Source: Paraclostridium tenue
Lineage (GTDB): Bacteria; Bacillota; Clostridia; Peptostreptococcales; Peptostreptococcaceae
Assembly: GCF_039521565.1 (NCBI RefSeq)
Contig: NZ_BAAACP010000007.1
Span: forward strand, 116,207-180,206
DNA length: 64,000 nucleotides
Reading direction: 5' to 3'
Shown: positions 8,927 through 17,661 of the stretch, piece after piece
Layout: every line of letters begins with the position of its first letter
How positions within the stretch are numbered: the first letter of the stretch is position 1
Notes under the pieces: model-generated
Database searches by the model: none
Seen by the model: the letters and a program-made list of their open reading frames with translations, nothing else
Told to the model about the DNA's origin: nothing
Made by a program: the position numbers and the translations under genes

Positions 8927-9596
8927 TATCTGCTTTGTTTTTAATTTTTCTTATTATTAATATTGCTAATATTATTATTAATATTAGTATAGCTACTGAT
9001 AATATTAATATATTTTTTATATTTGGTACTTTACCCTCTACATGTATGTTATTTAAATTATTTAATGTAAAGTCCCAGTTATATGTGTATATGCCATTTT
9101 TTACAGAGTTAGATGTAGCATTTGATTCAGTAAGTTCTATTGGTACATTTAAATGAAGTCCTAAATTAAATCCTGAACCAAATAAATTAAGCACTCCCAT
9201 TTCTTCTTTACCCATATTTTTTTGCATATAGTCTTTTAATTTTATATTAACATCATACATTGTGTATAAGAATTTCTCATTTTTCTTTATGTCTATAATG
9301 TCAGCATATTCACTAAGATTTTTGTTATCCTTTATTTTTAAATCGGTAATATTTCCTAGATTTTCAGTTATTTTAAAACCACTTTTACCTGATTCTTTTA
9401 TTTTTTCAACGTTATCAAATTTTGATTTTAAATCTTGTTCTTTTATATTTTTCATTAAATAATCGTTACTTAATATTTGAGTAGATACACTTACATTTCC
9501 TTTTTTATCTACATTTAAAGTTATATCTGAATCTACACAACCTGTTAAAATTACAACAGTCATAAATATTACAATAGATATTAGTAATTTCTTCAT
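8919..9596 (-). CDS. Putative membrane-anchored lipoprotein
   Basis: 225 residues. The N-terminal signal has a lipobox (ILTGC, lipidated Cys about residue 20). The middle is a beta-rich extracellular domain (DSDITLNVDKKGNVSVSTQ...). A C-terminal transmembrane helix (ILILSVAILILIIILAILII) ends in a Lys/Arg-rich tail. Tethering at both ends resembles LppM/DUF3153-type proteins of Firmicutes; that family link is tentative. RBS AAAGGGGAAAA. No operon partners; it is followed by the convergent terminator. Function unknown. Confidence 0.7.
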   Translation of the reverse strand: MKKLLISIVIFMTVVILTGCVDSDITLNVDKKGNVSVSTQILSNDYLMKNIKEQDLKSKFDNVEKIKESGKSGFKITENLGNITDLKIKDNKNLSEYADIIDIKKNEKFLYTMYDVNIKLKDYMQKNMGKEEMGVLNLFGSGFNLGLHLNVPIELTESNATSNSVKNGIYTYNWDFTLNNLNNIHVEGKVPNIKNILILSVAILILIIILAILIIRKIKNKADKK

Positions 9597-9777
9597 ATTT
9601 TCCCCTTTCTTTAGTCATAGCTTTAGTGTTTGATTATATGTACATTACTGATTATATAATAGTAAATTATATATGTTTTGTAAATTGCTATTTATATTTA
9701 TACTTCTAATTATATATTAACTAAGTTATTATATAGTTATATTCTTAACTTAATTAATTGAAAAGGTGGATAGTATT

Positions 9778-10218
9778 ATGTATAAAATAAAACATTTTAA
9801 AGATTTAAATACAAACGAATTTTATGAAATAGCTAAAGCTAGATACGAAGTTTTTGCATGTGAACAACATATATTTGAAGAAAATGATTTTGATGATATA
9901 GATAAAAATTGTTATCATATCTTTCTTGAAAAAAGTAATAAAATAATTGCTTACGCTAGGATAATACCAAAAGAATTTAGCTCTTATGAAGATGTATCTA
10001 TTGGTCGTGTATTAGTCTTAAAGGAGTCTCGAGGATATGGTATAGCCCGTAATATGATGATTGAAGCTATTAATTTTGTTAAAGATAATTTAAAAGAAGA
10101 CCATATAACTTTATCAGCTCAGGAATACATAAAAAGTCTATATTCATCCCTTGGGTTTAAGGAAATATCTAAAGTTTATAATGAGTGCAATATACTGCAT
10201 GTAAAAATGAGATTGTAA
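9778..10218 (+). CDS. GNAT family N-acetyltransferase (ElaA-like)
   Basis: 146 residues. The acetyl-CoA binding motif A is VSIGRVLVLKESRGYGIARNMM (residues about 82-103). The N-terminal RYEVFACEQHIFEENDFDDID is typical of ElaA proteins, and the C-terminus contains AQEYIKSLYSSLGF. I chose the ATG at 9778 because AAAGGTGG at 9762-9769 is correctly spaced; a GTG at 9766 lies within that RBS. Acetyl acceptor unknown. Confidence 0.88.
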   Translation: MYKIKHFKDLNTNEFYEIAKARYEVFACEQHIFEENDFDDIDKNCYHIFLEKSNKIIAYARIIPKEFSSYEDVSIGRVLVLKESRGYGIARNMMIEAINFVKDNLKEDHITLSAQEYIKSLYSSLGFKEISKVYNECNILHVKMRL

Positions 10219-10219
10219 A

Positions 10220-10248
10220 TTAACATCAGTATAAATTTATAGTATAAT
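10220..10248 (+). promoter_or_regulatory. Promoter of the amidohydrolase gene
   Basis: TTAACA (10220-10225), a 17-bp spacer, then a perfect TATAAT (10243-10248), 55 bases upstream of the start codon. Confidence 0.65.
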
Positions 10249-10303
10249 GTTAAATAATACTATAGACAAACATTATTCAATTTTAACTTAGGGAGATGTT
10301 CTT

Positions 10304-11893
10304 ATGAACGAGAAATTATTTTTCAACGGAGACATATTAACACTAGAGGATAAGCTGTATTGTAACTCAATATTAGTCAAAGATGGTAAAATATTTAAAG
10401 TTGGAGAAAAAAATGATTTATTAAAATTTACAAGTGAAAATACACAAATGATAGATTTAAAAGGAAAAACATTAATGCCTTCATTTATAGATTGTCATAG
10501 TCACTTTTTTGCTTATTCTCAATCTTTACTTCAACCCTCATTAGAAAATGCTTCTAATTTTAATGAAATTATTAATATAATAAGTAATTTTATTAAAGAT
10601 AACAATATTCCCAATGGAAAATGGGTTGTAGCTACTAATTATGACCATAATAACCTAGATGAAAAAATTAATCCTACTAAAGAGATTTTAGACAAAGCAG
10701 CACCTAATAACCCAGTTGTAATAAAACATCAATCTGGACATAGTGGTGTTTTAAACTCTCTTGGATTAAAAGAATTAAATATTACTAGCGATACTAAAAA
10801 TCCTGAAGGTGGAATCATATACAAAAAAAATAATGAGCCTACTGGTTACCTTGAAGAAAATTCTTTTATAAATTATGTTCAAAAAATACCTATGCCTTCA
10901 TTTAATGAATTGGTAAAATCAGTTTCTAAAGCTCAAGAAATATATAAGTCTTTTGGTATTACGACTATGCAAGAAGGTATGATAGTTCCTTTAATGACAG
11001 ATATATTAAATTACATAAAAAAATCAAATATGCTAGAGTTAGACTATGTTGGATATATAGATATAAAAGAATCTGATGTATTACTTAAATCTTTTAATGG
11101 GTGTATAAAAAATTATGTCAATCGCTTTAAAATAGGTGGATATAAAATATTTTTAGATGGATCTCCTCAAAGTCGTACAGCTTATATGCTAAATCCTTAT
11201 ATAGATGCAAAAGATGGATATAGAGGCTATCCTACTTATAAAGATTGTGAGTTAGAAAAATACATAGAGTTGGCTATAAAAAATAACATGCAACTATTAG
11301 CACATTGCAATGGAGATGCTGCTAGTTATCAATTTATTAATCAATATAAAATTGCAAAAAAAATATGTAATTTAGATAATGATATTAGGCCTGTAATTAT
11401 ACATGCTCAATTACTTCCTAAAGATCAATTAGATGATGTAAAATCTCTTAAAATGATACCATCTTTCTTTTTAGCTCATGTTTATCATTGGGGAGATATT
11501 CATATTAAAAACTTTGGTTTTAAAAGAGCTAGTGAAATAAGCCTTTCTAATTCTTGCTTGAAAAAAAATATAAGATTTACACTCCATCAAGACTCTCCAG
11601 TTATAAAACCTAATATGTTAGAAACTATATGGTGTGCTGTAAATAGAGTAACTAAAAATAAAGTATTATTAGGCGAAGATGAAAGAATTTCTCCACTAGA
11701 TGCCATAAAAGCAGTCACTATAAATGGTGCTTATCAATATTTCGAGGAAAATACAAAAGGTAGTATAAAAGAAGGTAAATTAGCAGATTTAATTATTCTA
11801 GATAAAAACCCACTAAAAGTTAATCCTATGGATATTAAAGATATAAAAATTTTAGAAACAATTAAAGAAGGTAATTCAATATTTAAATTATAA
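10304..11893 (+). CDS. Amidohydrolase family protein (YtcJ-like)
   Basis: 529 residues. Composite urease-like beta domain at the N-terminus (FFNGDILTLEDKLYCNSILVKDGKIFKVG) and the metal-binding motif DCHSHF near residue 64. Later His-containing strands include KHQSGHSGVL, LLAHCNGDAA, PVIIHAQLL and TLHQDSPV. It ends with the returning beta domain (GSIKEGKLADLIILDKNP). These are hallmarks of the YtcJ / N-substituted formamide deformylase subgroup, which hydrolyses amide bonds in the cytosol. RBS GGGAGATG. Monocistronic with its own promoter and terminator. Substrate unknown. Confidence 0.88.
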   Translation: MNEKLFFNGDILTLEDKLYCNSILVKDGKIFKVGEKNDLLKFTSENTQMIDLKGKTLMPSFIDCHSHFFAYSQSLLQPSLENASNFNEIINIISNFIKDNNIPNGKWVVATNYDHNNLDEKINPTKEILDKAAPNNPVVIKHQSGHSGVLNSLGLKELNITSDTKNPEGGIIYKKNNEPTGYLEENSFINYVQKIPMPSFNELVKSVSKAQEIYKSFGITTMQEGMIVPLMTDILNYIKKSNMLELDYVGYIDIKESDVLLKSFNGCIKNYVNRFKIGGYKIFLDGSPQSRTAYMLNPYIDAKDGYRGYPTYKDCELEKYIELAIKNNMQLLAHCNGDAASYQFINQYKIAKKICNLDNDIRPVIIHAQLLPKDQLDDVKSLKMIPSFFLAHVYHWGDIHIKNFGFKRASEISLSNSCLKKNIRFTLHQDSPVIKPNMLETIWCAVNRVTKNKVLLGEDERISPLDAIKAVTINGAYQYFEENTKGSIKEGKLADLIILDKNPLKVNPMDIKDIKILETIKEGNSIFKL

Positions 11894-11896
11894 ATA

Positions 11897-11936
11897 AAAA
11901 ACATTACCGAAAGTTAAAACTTTCGGTAATGTTTTT
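11897..11936. terminator. Bidirectional terminator between amidohydrolase and SPOCS genes
   Basis: Stem ACATTACCGAAAGT pairs with ACTTTCGGTAATGT, flanked by A and T runs on both sides, between two converging genes. Confidence 0.88.
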
Positions 11937-11949
11937 TATTTATATAAAT

Positions 11950-12540
11950 TTACTTGTGGTATTTATTCCATTTCGAATCATAAAAATCATGATTTGCATT
12001 ACCCCTATATGCTTTATCTTCTATATCATGATAGTATTTATTTAAGTTATTGTTGCAATAATTTTTACACTCTTGGCAATAACTAAAATTATATAATTTA
12101 GGACAAATAATAAATAACAATGAAATATCAATAATATTTTTTTCAAAATGTCTAACACATATATTCTCTAATCCAATAAAAATAGATTCTATGATATCTT
12201 TACATTCTTCATAGGAAAGGTCTTTTAAAAGTACAAATTCACAAAATGGAATACTCCAATGAGCTGAGTGAAGAGATTGTTGACAATTATCAGCTGTATA
12301 TATTATTTTAATATTTTTTTTACCTGTTATAAATAATTTAGGACCTAATATCGTATTTAAAACAGTATAATCCTCTATGCATATTTTGGCATTAACCTCA
12401 TTTATACACTCTATCTCAGGCTTTTCAGATGGAATACATAACATAATATCATCTAAACATTGTTTATAGTATTTTTCACATTTAGAGTTTGGATATTTAT
12501 CTAAAGATGTAATTCCAGTGATAGATATATTATCAAACAT
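11950..12540 (-). CDS. SPOCS (DUF3794)-like domain protein
   Basis: 196 residues. The central part (VLNTILGPKLFITGKKNIKI, then HSAHWSIPFCEFVLL) resembles the SPOCS/DUF3794 domain of clostridial spore-coat-associated proteins. The C-terminal third has closely spaced cysteines (CPKLYNFSYCQECKNYC), possibly a metal site. I chose ATG 12540 because GGGGGAG at 12548-12554 is spaced correctly; a GTG at 12546 is too close. A spore-coat or envelope role is inferred only from the domain. A 17-bp inverted repeat lies upstream. Confidence 0.6.
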   Translation of the reverse strand: MFDNISITGITSLDKYPNSKCEKYYKQCLDDIMLCIPSEKPEIECINEVNAKICIEDYTVLNTILGPKLFITGKKNIKIIYTADNCQQSLHSAHWSIPFCEFVLLKDLSYEECKDIIESIFIGLENICVRHFEKNIIDISLLFIICPKLYNFSYCQECKNYCNNNLNKYYHDIEDKAYRGNANHDFYDSKWNKYHK

Positions 12541-12606
12541 ATCCACTCCCCCTTAATTTTATTTTTATATAAACATTAAAATACTTACTTATTTTATATA
12601 TGCCAT

Positions 12607-12683
12607 TTACTTAAATATTGTTATTATATTTATTTAGATTTTGATGTTGTATTTATTAAAAAACAGTAACAATATTTAAGTAA
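12607..12683. repeat. 17-bp perfect inverted repeat upstream of the SPOCS gene
   Basis: TTACTTAAATATTGTTA at 12607-12623 and its exact reverse complement at 12667-12683, 43 nt apart, in the 170-bp gap between the CarD gene stop and the SPOCS gene start. There is no T-tract suited to a terminator. Possible paired regulator sites for the SPOCS gene. Confidence 0.6.
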
Positions 12684-12710
12684 CAGTGTATAAATTTAAT
12701 TATGGACTCA

Positions 12711-13223
12711 CTATTTATTTTCATGCTCTTTTATTTTTTCTTTAATATAATTTTTAACTTCTTCTCTAGGTATTCCTAAAACAACTGAGAACTCATCCTT
12801 GATTAGATCTTCAGCTACTTTCATAAATCTGTTATCTATTTGCCCAAGCTTTTTTCCTTTTTTTATAGCATTATCTTTTTTTTCATAAACACCTTCTATT
12901 AAAGTTAATAAATCTGAGCATTCATGTGTTTGCAATAGATTTTTATAATAAATTTGTAATAACCTTGAATTTTTCTCATTACATTTTTTTTCTTTTATAT
13001 AAGGAATACTTTCAATTAATTGTTGAACTTCTTCATAAGTAATTAAGCTTCTCATAAACACACTAGTATCTATTGGTGTAAATATTTTTCCATTTTCATA
13101 TAATGGTTTAAGTGTATAGTAAACTCTTTTTTTATTAATCCCTGAAATATTGAGTACACCCACATCTTCTACCTTACATACACCATCATTACCATAAATA
13201 ATATATTCTCCAATTTTGTACAT
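12711..13223 (-). CDS. CarD family transcriptional regulator
   Basis: 170 residues. The N-terminal RNA-polymerase-interaction (Tudor-like) domain begins YKIGEYIIYGNDGVCKVEDVG and is followed by YYTLKPLYENGKIFTPID. An all-helical C-terminal DNA-binding domain ends in KEKIKEHENK. CarD/CdnL proteins bind the RNAP beta subunit and stabilise open complexes, especially at growth-related promoters; this is known for the family and inferred here. Length is normal (about 160-170). No obvious operon partner. Confidence 0.9.
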   Translation of the reverse strand: MYKIGEYIIYGNDGVCKVEDVGVLNISGINKKRVYYTLKPLYENGKIFTPIDTSVFMRSLITYEEVQQLIESIPYIKEKKCNEKNSRLLQIYYKNLLQTHECSDLLTLIEGVYEKKDNAIKKGKKLGQIDNRFMKVAEDLIKDEFSVVLGIPREEVKNYIKEKIKEHENK

Positions 13224-13316
13224 GCTCTACATCTCCCATCTTCCTTTATATTTTATACATAAAATAAAATTTAGCGAATCTGATTATACTTGTACTCTAT
13301 TTTTAAAGATATAAAA

Positions 13317-13339
13317 AAAGACCCCCGCAAGGATCTTTA
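13317..13339 (-). terminator. Probable terminator of the first cold-shock gene
   Basis: An imperfect hairpin (AAAGA-CC with GG-ATCTTT, loop CCGCAA) 16 bases after the csp stop, followed by a T-run on the minus strand. Confidence 0.5.
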
Positions 13340-13354
13340 AAAACAATATATATA

Positions 13355-13555
13355 TTATAATATAGTTATGTTTTCAGCTTGAGGACCTCTAGCACCTTTA
13401 ACTATATTAAAGTTTACTCTTTGACCTTCTTCTAATGATTTGAATCCATCAGTTTGTATAGCTGAGAAATGAGCAAATACATCATCTCCACCTTCTACTG
13501 ATATAAATCCAAATCCTTTTTCATTGTTAAACCATTTTACTATTCCATTAGTCAT
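13355..13555 (-). CDS. Cold-shock protein, CspA family (copy 1)
   Basis: 66 residues, the standard length. RNP1 is KGFGFI and RNP2 is VFAHFS, both intact. A single-domain OB-fold nucleic-acid chaperone. The leader contains a small hairpin (13578-13595) just before the Shine-Dalgarno AGGAGA, as expected for post-transcriptionally regulated csp mRNAs. A close paralogue sits at 48558-48758; the two proteins differ at seven positions. Confidence 0.95.
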   Translation of the reverse strand: MTNGIVKWFNNEKGFGFISVEGGDDVFAHFSAIQTDGFKSLEEGQRVNFNIVKGARGPQAENITIL

Positions 13556-13807
13556 TTTGACTGTCTCCTATAAACCGATCAAGATTTTTCTTGATTTACT
13601 TTTGTATTGCTACAATATTTATTATAACACAAATAATAAATATTAGCTAGTTTTATTATTTTTGATATATTATTTCTTCCAATTATACTATTCTAATTTT
13701 TAATATTTCTTTTAAATGTATATTATGTACCTTCAAAGTAACATATATAAATACATATTATTAAAAATAAGGCTATCACTATATTTAATATAAAAAATCT
13801 ATAAAAT

Positions 13808-13843
13808 AAAAACAGGTATTGATTTTTATCAACACCTGTTTTT
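13808..13843 (-). terminator. Terminator of the BaiE/BaiH-like operon
   Basis: Stem AAAAACAGGT (13808-13817) with ACCTGTTTTT (13834-13843), inner pairs TTGA/TCAA with one mismatch, and a T-rich minus-strand tail. It lies 3 bases past the dehydratase stop codon. Confidence 0.85.
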
Positions 13844-13846
13844 ATT

Positions 13847-14362
13847 TTATTCTTTACTATGCATATTGTAAGTAATTTTTGCACTTTTGGGATCATTTCT
13901 ATCCCATCTTTCTTCAAATGTACGTTTATATCCAATCGTTTTTATCTTCCATTCTCCATTAACTTTTTCATAACTTTCACGATAAAATGCTCCGCCTCTA
14001 ATTCCCATGTTTCTATCTAATAATATTAAATTATCTCCTAAATACCAGTATGCAAAAGCTTTAGTATCACTTTCAAACTCAATTTCAGGCGTATGACATT
14101 GATGCATGGTTATATGTTCTGGTGGCATACAATTTCTAAAGAAATTTACAACTTCTTCTTTACCTGTAAAAGAAAGTTTTCCATCTGAGTAACTTGTAGT
14201 TACATCCTCACAAAAACATTCTCCTATTGTATCCCATAACTTTGAATCTAAACAACGTAGATATTTTCCCTTTAAACTTTTTATAGCTTCTATATCTTTA
14301 AGTCTTGTAATTTCTTTTTCCATTGCTATTAATCTTTGTTCTAACTTTTCAATAGTACTCAT
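13847..14362 (-). CDS. SnoaL-like dehydratase resembling bile-acid 7-alpha-dehydratase (BaiE-like)
   Basis: 171 residues in an NTF2/SnoaL fold. From memory of BaiE, the match is strong along the whole length: KDIEAIKSLKGKYLRCLD, TSYSDGKL, MHQCHTPEI, GGAFYRESY, GYKRTFEE and the end NMHSKE. The residues reported as catalytic in BaiE (Tyr30, Asp35, His83, Asp106, Arg146) align with Tyr34, Asp39, His87, Asp110 and Arg147 here. BaiE eliminates the 7-alpha-hydroxyl of 3-oxo-delta4 bile-acid CoA thioesters; the substrate here is inferred, not shown. The start at 14362 is fixed by AAGGGGGAG. The gene begins 16 bases past the stop of the BaiH-like reductase gene, so they form one operon. Confidence 0.8.
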   Translation of the reverse strand: MSTIEKLEQRLIAMEKEITRLKDIEAIKSLKGKYLRCLDSKLWDTIGECFCEDVTTSYSDGKLSFTGKEEVVNFFRNCMPPEHITMHQCHTPEIEFESDTKAFAYWYLGDNLILLDRNMGIRGGAFYRESYEKVNGEWKIKTIGYKRTFEERWDRNDPKSAKITYNMHSKE

Positions 14363-14378
14363 AATTGCTCCCCCTTTT

Positions 14379-16364
14379 TTAATTTGCAAGTACTTTTTCA
14401 CCATCTGGATTTTCTACATCTCCTATTTTTCTTGCAAGTGTTGCTCCTGCCTCAATAGCATGATGCACTTGTCCTGGCTTATTTGCATCTCCTATAACAT
14501 GTACTTCAATATCTTTTAGCTCCTCTGCTAAATTATTTACTGGTTTTGCACCACAACAGAAAATTATTTTACTAAATCCATTTAGCACTTCTTCTTTTCC
14601 ATCTTTTTCAACGATAACTCCTGTACCATCTTCTATGATTTCTAAAAGTTTTGTATTAGTACTCATTACAACACCTTTTTCATTAAGCATTTTCATAAGA
14701 GGTACTTTATTATTTGGGCATAGATTTGGTGCAATTTCACCTAACATTTCAATCATATGAATTTGTACAGGTCCTACTGCATTGTGTAATATTGTTTCTG
14801 TAACTTCACATCCTACAAGACTGCCTCCAACTACAAGAACCTTTCCATGTATTGCATCTTTAACTTTTGCAGATAATACATCACTACCTGTAATAACCTC
14901 AATATTTTCTATTCCTTTTACCTTTGGTATAAATGGAGTTGAACCAGTTGAGACAATACATACGTCTGCATTTAATTCTTTTATATATTTTGCGGTTGCT
15001 TCTGTATTTAATTTTACTTCAACATTAGATTTTTCAACTTGAGTTTTTAAATATTTAACCCATCTTGTTAAATCTTGTTTGTGAGGAGGAATAGATGCAA
15101 GATTTATTTGACCTCCAAGTCTATCTGACTTTTCAATTAAAGTAACTTTGTGACCTCTTTTAGCTGCAATTCTTGCAGTTTCTAATCCAGCTGGTCCACC
15201 ACCTACTATTACTACATTTTTCTTTATTTTTGCTTCTGTAATAGCCATTTCTTTTTCACGACCAAGTTCGGGATTTATTGCACATTTTGCAACTGGGTTA
15301 GATCTTTCTCTTGTTATACAAGGTCCACCACAACTTGCACATGGTCTTATATCTTCATATCTTCCTTCAAATCCTTTATTTACAAGTTCAGGATCAGCAA
15401 GTAAAGGTCTACCAAATACTACTCCATCTACAACGTCTCTTTCAACTAAATTTTCACCAAGTTTTATATCATTAATCTTTCCAACTACAAATACAGGTAC
15501 TTTAGAAACTTTTTTAATGGCTTCAGCTTCTTTTATGTTTACTCCTGGTGATTCATAGTGGCAAGGAATTATCTTCCAACACAACTCATATTGAGTACCT
15601 CCAGAAATTTCAAAAGCATCTATCCCGGCTTCTACAAATTTAGGTACTAAATACAACATATCATTTAATGTGTTTCCACCTAATACTCTTTCATCACCTG
15701 AAATTCTCATAAGTATTGGGAAATCATCTCCAGCTTTTTTCTTTATATTTTTAATTACATCAAGTGCAAACTTAGCTCTACCGTCTAAATTTCCTCCATA
15801 GCAATCACTTCTTTTATTTCTAAGCGGCGATAAGAAAGAACCTGCTAACATATATGCATGGGCACAATGAAACTCTACTCCATCGCAACCTGCTTCTTTA
15901 GCTCTTCTTGCAGCATCACCATATTGTTCAATTATGGATTCAATCTCTTCTATTTTAAGTTCTCTAACTGATTTTCCTAAACCATTTATATAGTTTGAAG
16001 AAGCTACTGGTGTTTTCCCAAACATCCATGAAATAGATTCAGGTCCCGGGTGTGTAATTTGAGGAAATAATTTTGAACCATTAGCATGAATTTCATCTAC
16101 AAATTCTTTAAATGTAGGAATAAATTTATCTTCTCCTAAACTAATTGTAAATCCTAGATATGGAACTGAGCTATCTACTGTAACTGCATCTACAACAATA
16201 AGACCTACCCCACCTTTGGCTCTTTCAATCCAGAAGTCTTTAAGTCTGGAACTTACATTTCCATCTTTTTCTTCATAACCAAGGCTCATAGGTGCCATTA
16301 AAACTCTGTTTTTTATTTCAACATTACCGATGTTAATTGGTGTATATAGTTTAAAATTATCCAT
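14379..16364 (-). CDS. NADH:flavin oxidoreductase, Old Yellow Enzyme/2,4-dienoyl-CoA reductase type (BaiH-like)
   Basis: 661 residues. An FMN TIM-barrel (about 1-340) is followed by an Fe-S motif with Cys342, Cys345, Cys349 and Cys361 (C-x2-C-x3-C-x11-C). After that come FAD/NAD(H)-binding domains starting NVVIVGGGPAG (residues 383-393), with a second dinucleotide motif near VLVVGGSLVG. Signature stretches match remembered BaiH: HPGPES, HCAHAYML-GSFLSPLRNKR, ISGDER and CASCGG-C. The family reduces or forms C=C bonds next to a carbonyl. In bile-acid metabolism BaiH acts in the reductive half on a delta4 or delta6 bond; the role here is inferred. RBS GGGGAGAAG. First gene of the minus-strand operon. 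Confidence 0.85.
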   Translation of the reverse strand: MDNFKLYTPINIGNVEIKNRVLMAPMSLGYEEKDGNVSSRLKDFWIERAKGGVGLIVVDAVTVDSSVPYLGFTISLGEDKFIPTFKEFVDEIHANGSKLFPQITHPGPESISWMFGKTPVASSNYINGLGKSVRELKIEEIESIIEQYGDAARRAKEAGCDGVEFHCAHAYMLAGSFLSPLRNKRSDCYGGNLDGRAKFALDVIKNIKKKAGDDFPILMRISGDERVLGGNTLNDMLYLVPKFVEAGIDAFEISGGTQYELCWKIIPCHYESPGVNIKEAEAIKKVSKVPVFVVGKINDIKLGENLVERDVVDGVVFGRPLLADPELVNKGFEGRYEDIRPCASCGGPCITRERSNPVAKCAINPELGREKEMAITEAKIKKNVVIVGGGPAGLETARIAAKRGHKVTLIEKSDRLGGQINLASIPPHKQDLTRWVKYLKTQVEKSNVEVKLNTEATAKYIKELNADVCIVSTGSTPFIPKVKGIENIEVITGSDVLSAKVKDAIHGKVLVVGGSLVGCEVTETILHNAVGPVQIHMIEMLGEIAPNLCPNNKVPLMKMLNEKGVVMSTNTKLLEIIEDGTGVIVEKDGKEEVLNGFSKIIFCCGAKPVNNLAEELKDIEVHVIGDANKPGQVHHAIEAGATLARKIGDVENPDGEKVLAN

Positions 16365-16394
16365 AATTACTTCTCCCCTAAATAAATTTTAATA

Positions 16395-16520
16395 GTTGTT
16401 TTGAATTTAATTAAGTGTAATTATTTCGAATTTAGTTGTTTTAAATTTTATTATTTTGAATTAATTGAATTTAATCTGATTATATTTGAATTGATTTAAA
16501 TGTAACTGTTTTGAATTTTA
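16395..16520. repeat. Degenerate ~15-nt tandem motif (TTTTGAA/TTTCGAA) upstream of the BaiH-like gene
   Basis: TTGAA-type cores recur at 16401, 16426 (TCGAA), 16441 (TTAAA), 16456, 16486 and 16511, spaced by 25, 15, 15, 30 and 25 nt. The unit reads roughly A-GTTGTTTTGAATTT or AATTATTTCGAATTT. The same two versions recur before the SDR operon at 17695-17746. This suggests an array of binding sites, perhaps for the neighbouring IclR regulator. In such AT-rich DNA the more degenerate copies could be chance. Confidence 0.5.
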
Positions 16521-16579
16521 CTGAAAATAATAAGTTTTTAAGTGATTAAAATATATTTCAATTTTATTCTAGCAATACT

Positions 16580-16724
16580 TTCCATATAACGCAACATTAT
16601 TTTCAAACTATTTTCTTATGAAAAATTATTAATACATTGTAAATTCAGGATTTTTATTATATGCTTAATTTATTTTTCAAATTTTTTAGCTATTATTTAT
16701 TTTCAGTTGTTGCGCTATGTGGAA
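16580..16724. promoter_or_regulatory. Pair of inverted 16-bp elements between the divergent promoters
   Basis: TTCCATATAACGCAAC at 16580-16595 and GTTGCGCTATGTGGAA at 16709-16724 are reverse complements with two mismatches. They are unusually GC-rich for this intergenic region and lie between the BaiH-like operon and the IclR gene. Good candidate regulator sites; which protein binds is unknown. Confidence 0.5.
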
Positions 16725-16810
16725 TAGCTTTTTATTATTTTTTTAATTTTCATTAAATTATGCTATACTATAAGAAAAAATTATATATTTCGAAAGGGGT
16801 TTATATAAGT

Positions 16811-17584
16811 TTGTCTTCTTTACAAAGTTTAGATAGGGCTTTAGATATGTTAAGTCTTATTCATGCAAATGGTGGTAAAATGTCCGTTTCTTCTATTGCT
16901 GAAGTTATGAACTTACACAGAAGTACTGTTCATAGAACTTTAACTACAATGTATCAAAAAGATTTTTTGTCAAAAGATCCTAAAACAGGGCTGTATACAA
17001 TAGGTAATAAAGCACTTGTTCTTGGATTTTCAGCTGCTAATAATTTACCATTAGCTACTACTGCAAGACCATATATGGCATTTTTAGCAGAAAAATACAA
17101 TAGTTCAGTTTCTCTATCGGTAATTGAAGGTTCAAATGTTTTTGTGATAGGAAACTACTCTGGTTACTACACTACAACTTTTTATTCACTACATGATGAC
17201 CCTCTAAATTGTGAGGCTTATCGTCCTGCTGTGGCTCATTGTATGTTAGCTTATAACTGCCAGTTGGAATCTTCTAATAAAGCAATACAGATTTACCTTT
17301 CAAAAGTATCTAATAGCAGATTCAAGGATAACTTTTTCACAAATATTGATGATTTAGTTAATTACTTAAAAAAGATAAAAAATGATGGCTATGCTTATGA
17401 ATCTGGGGAGTATCACTTCGATGAACTTTGCTACTGTGCACCTATTTTAAATAATGGAAAAGCTATAGCAACACTTAGCATATACGGACACAAATCTTAC
17501 TTAAATAAGTTTCATAAACAAGATATTATTAAAGATTTATTAAATATTTCAAAAACAATATCTGATTTACTTTCTAACAGTTAA
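16811..17584 (+). CDS. IclR family transcriptional regulator
   Basis: 257 residues. The N-terminal winged helix (SLQSLDRALDMLSLIHANGGKMSVSSIAEVMNLHRSTVHRTLTTM) is followed by the IclR effector-binding domain (about 80-255: FLAEKYNSSVSLSVIEGSNVFVIG, PILNNGKAIATLSIYG). I chose TTG 16811 because GAAAGGGG at 16792-16799 precedes it and IclR proteins usually begin right before this helix; the ATG at 16760 has no RBS. It lies between the two oxidoreductase operons, divergent from the BaiH-like one, so it probably controls both in response to the pathway substrate. That is inference. Confidence 0.88.
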   Translation: MSSLQSLDRALDMLSLIHANGGKMSVSSIAEVMNLHRSTVHRTLTTMYQKDFLSKDPKTGLYTIGNKALVLGFSAANNLPLATTARPYMAFLAEKYNSSVSLSVIEGSNVFVIGNYSGYYTTTFYSLHDDPLNCEAYRPAVAHCMLAYNCQLESSNKAIQIYLSKVSNSRFKDNFFTNIDDLVNYLKKIKNDGYAYESGEYHFDELCYCAPILNNGKAIATLSIYGHKSYLNKFHKQDIIKDLLNISKTISDLLSNS

Positions 17585-17618
17585 AAAAGTTGCAAATATT
17601 AAATTTTGCAGCTTTTTT
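17583..17618 (+). terminator. Terminator of the IclR gene
   Basis: Hairpin AAAAAGTTGCAAA / TTTTGCAGCTTTTTT (one unpaired base) immediately after the stop, ending in a T run. It separates the regulator from the SDR operon. Confidence 0.8.
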
Positions 17619-17661
17619 AATTTTTTATAAAACTTTACAATTTTAAATTTTTAAAAATTTA

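Noticed and set aside
13723..13935. Plus a possible 70-aa minus-strand protein ending in a hydrophobic stretch (FILNIVIALFLIICIYICYF)
   Set aside because: It runs antisense-free but out of frame through the end of the dehydratase gene and across that operon's terminator hairpin, and has no ribosome site. The hydrophobic end is explained by AT-rich sequence.
14782..15042. Plus-strand open frame inside the BaiH-like gene
   Set aside because: Opposite-strand shadow of a strongly supported coding sequence, with no ribosome site or family signature.
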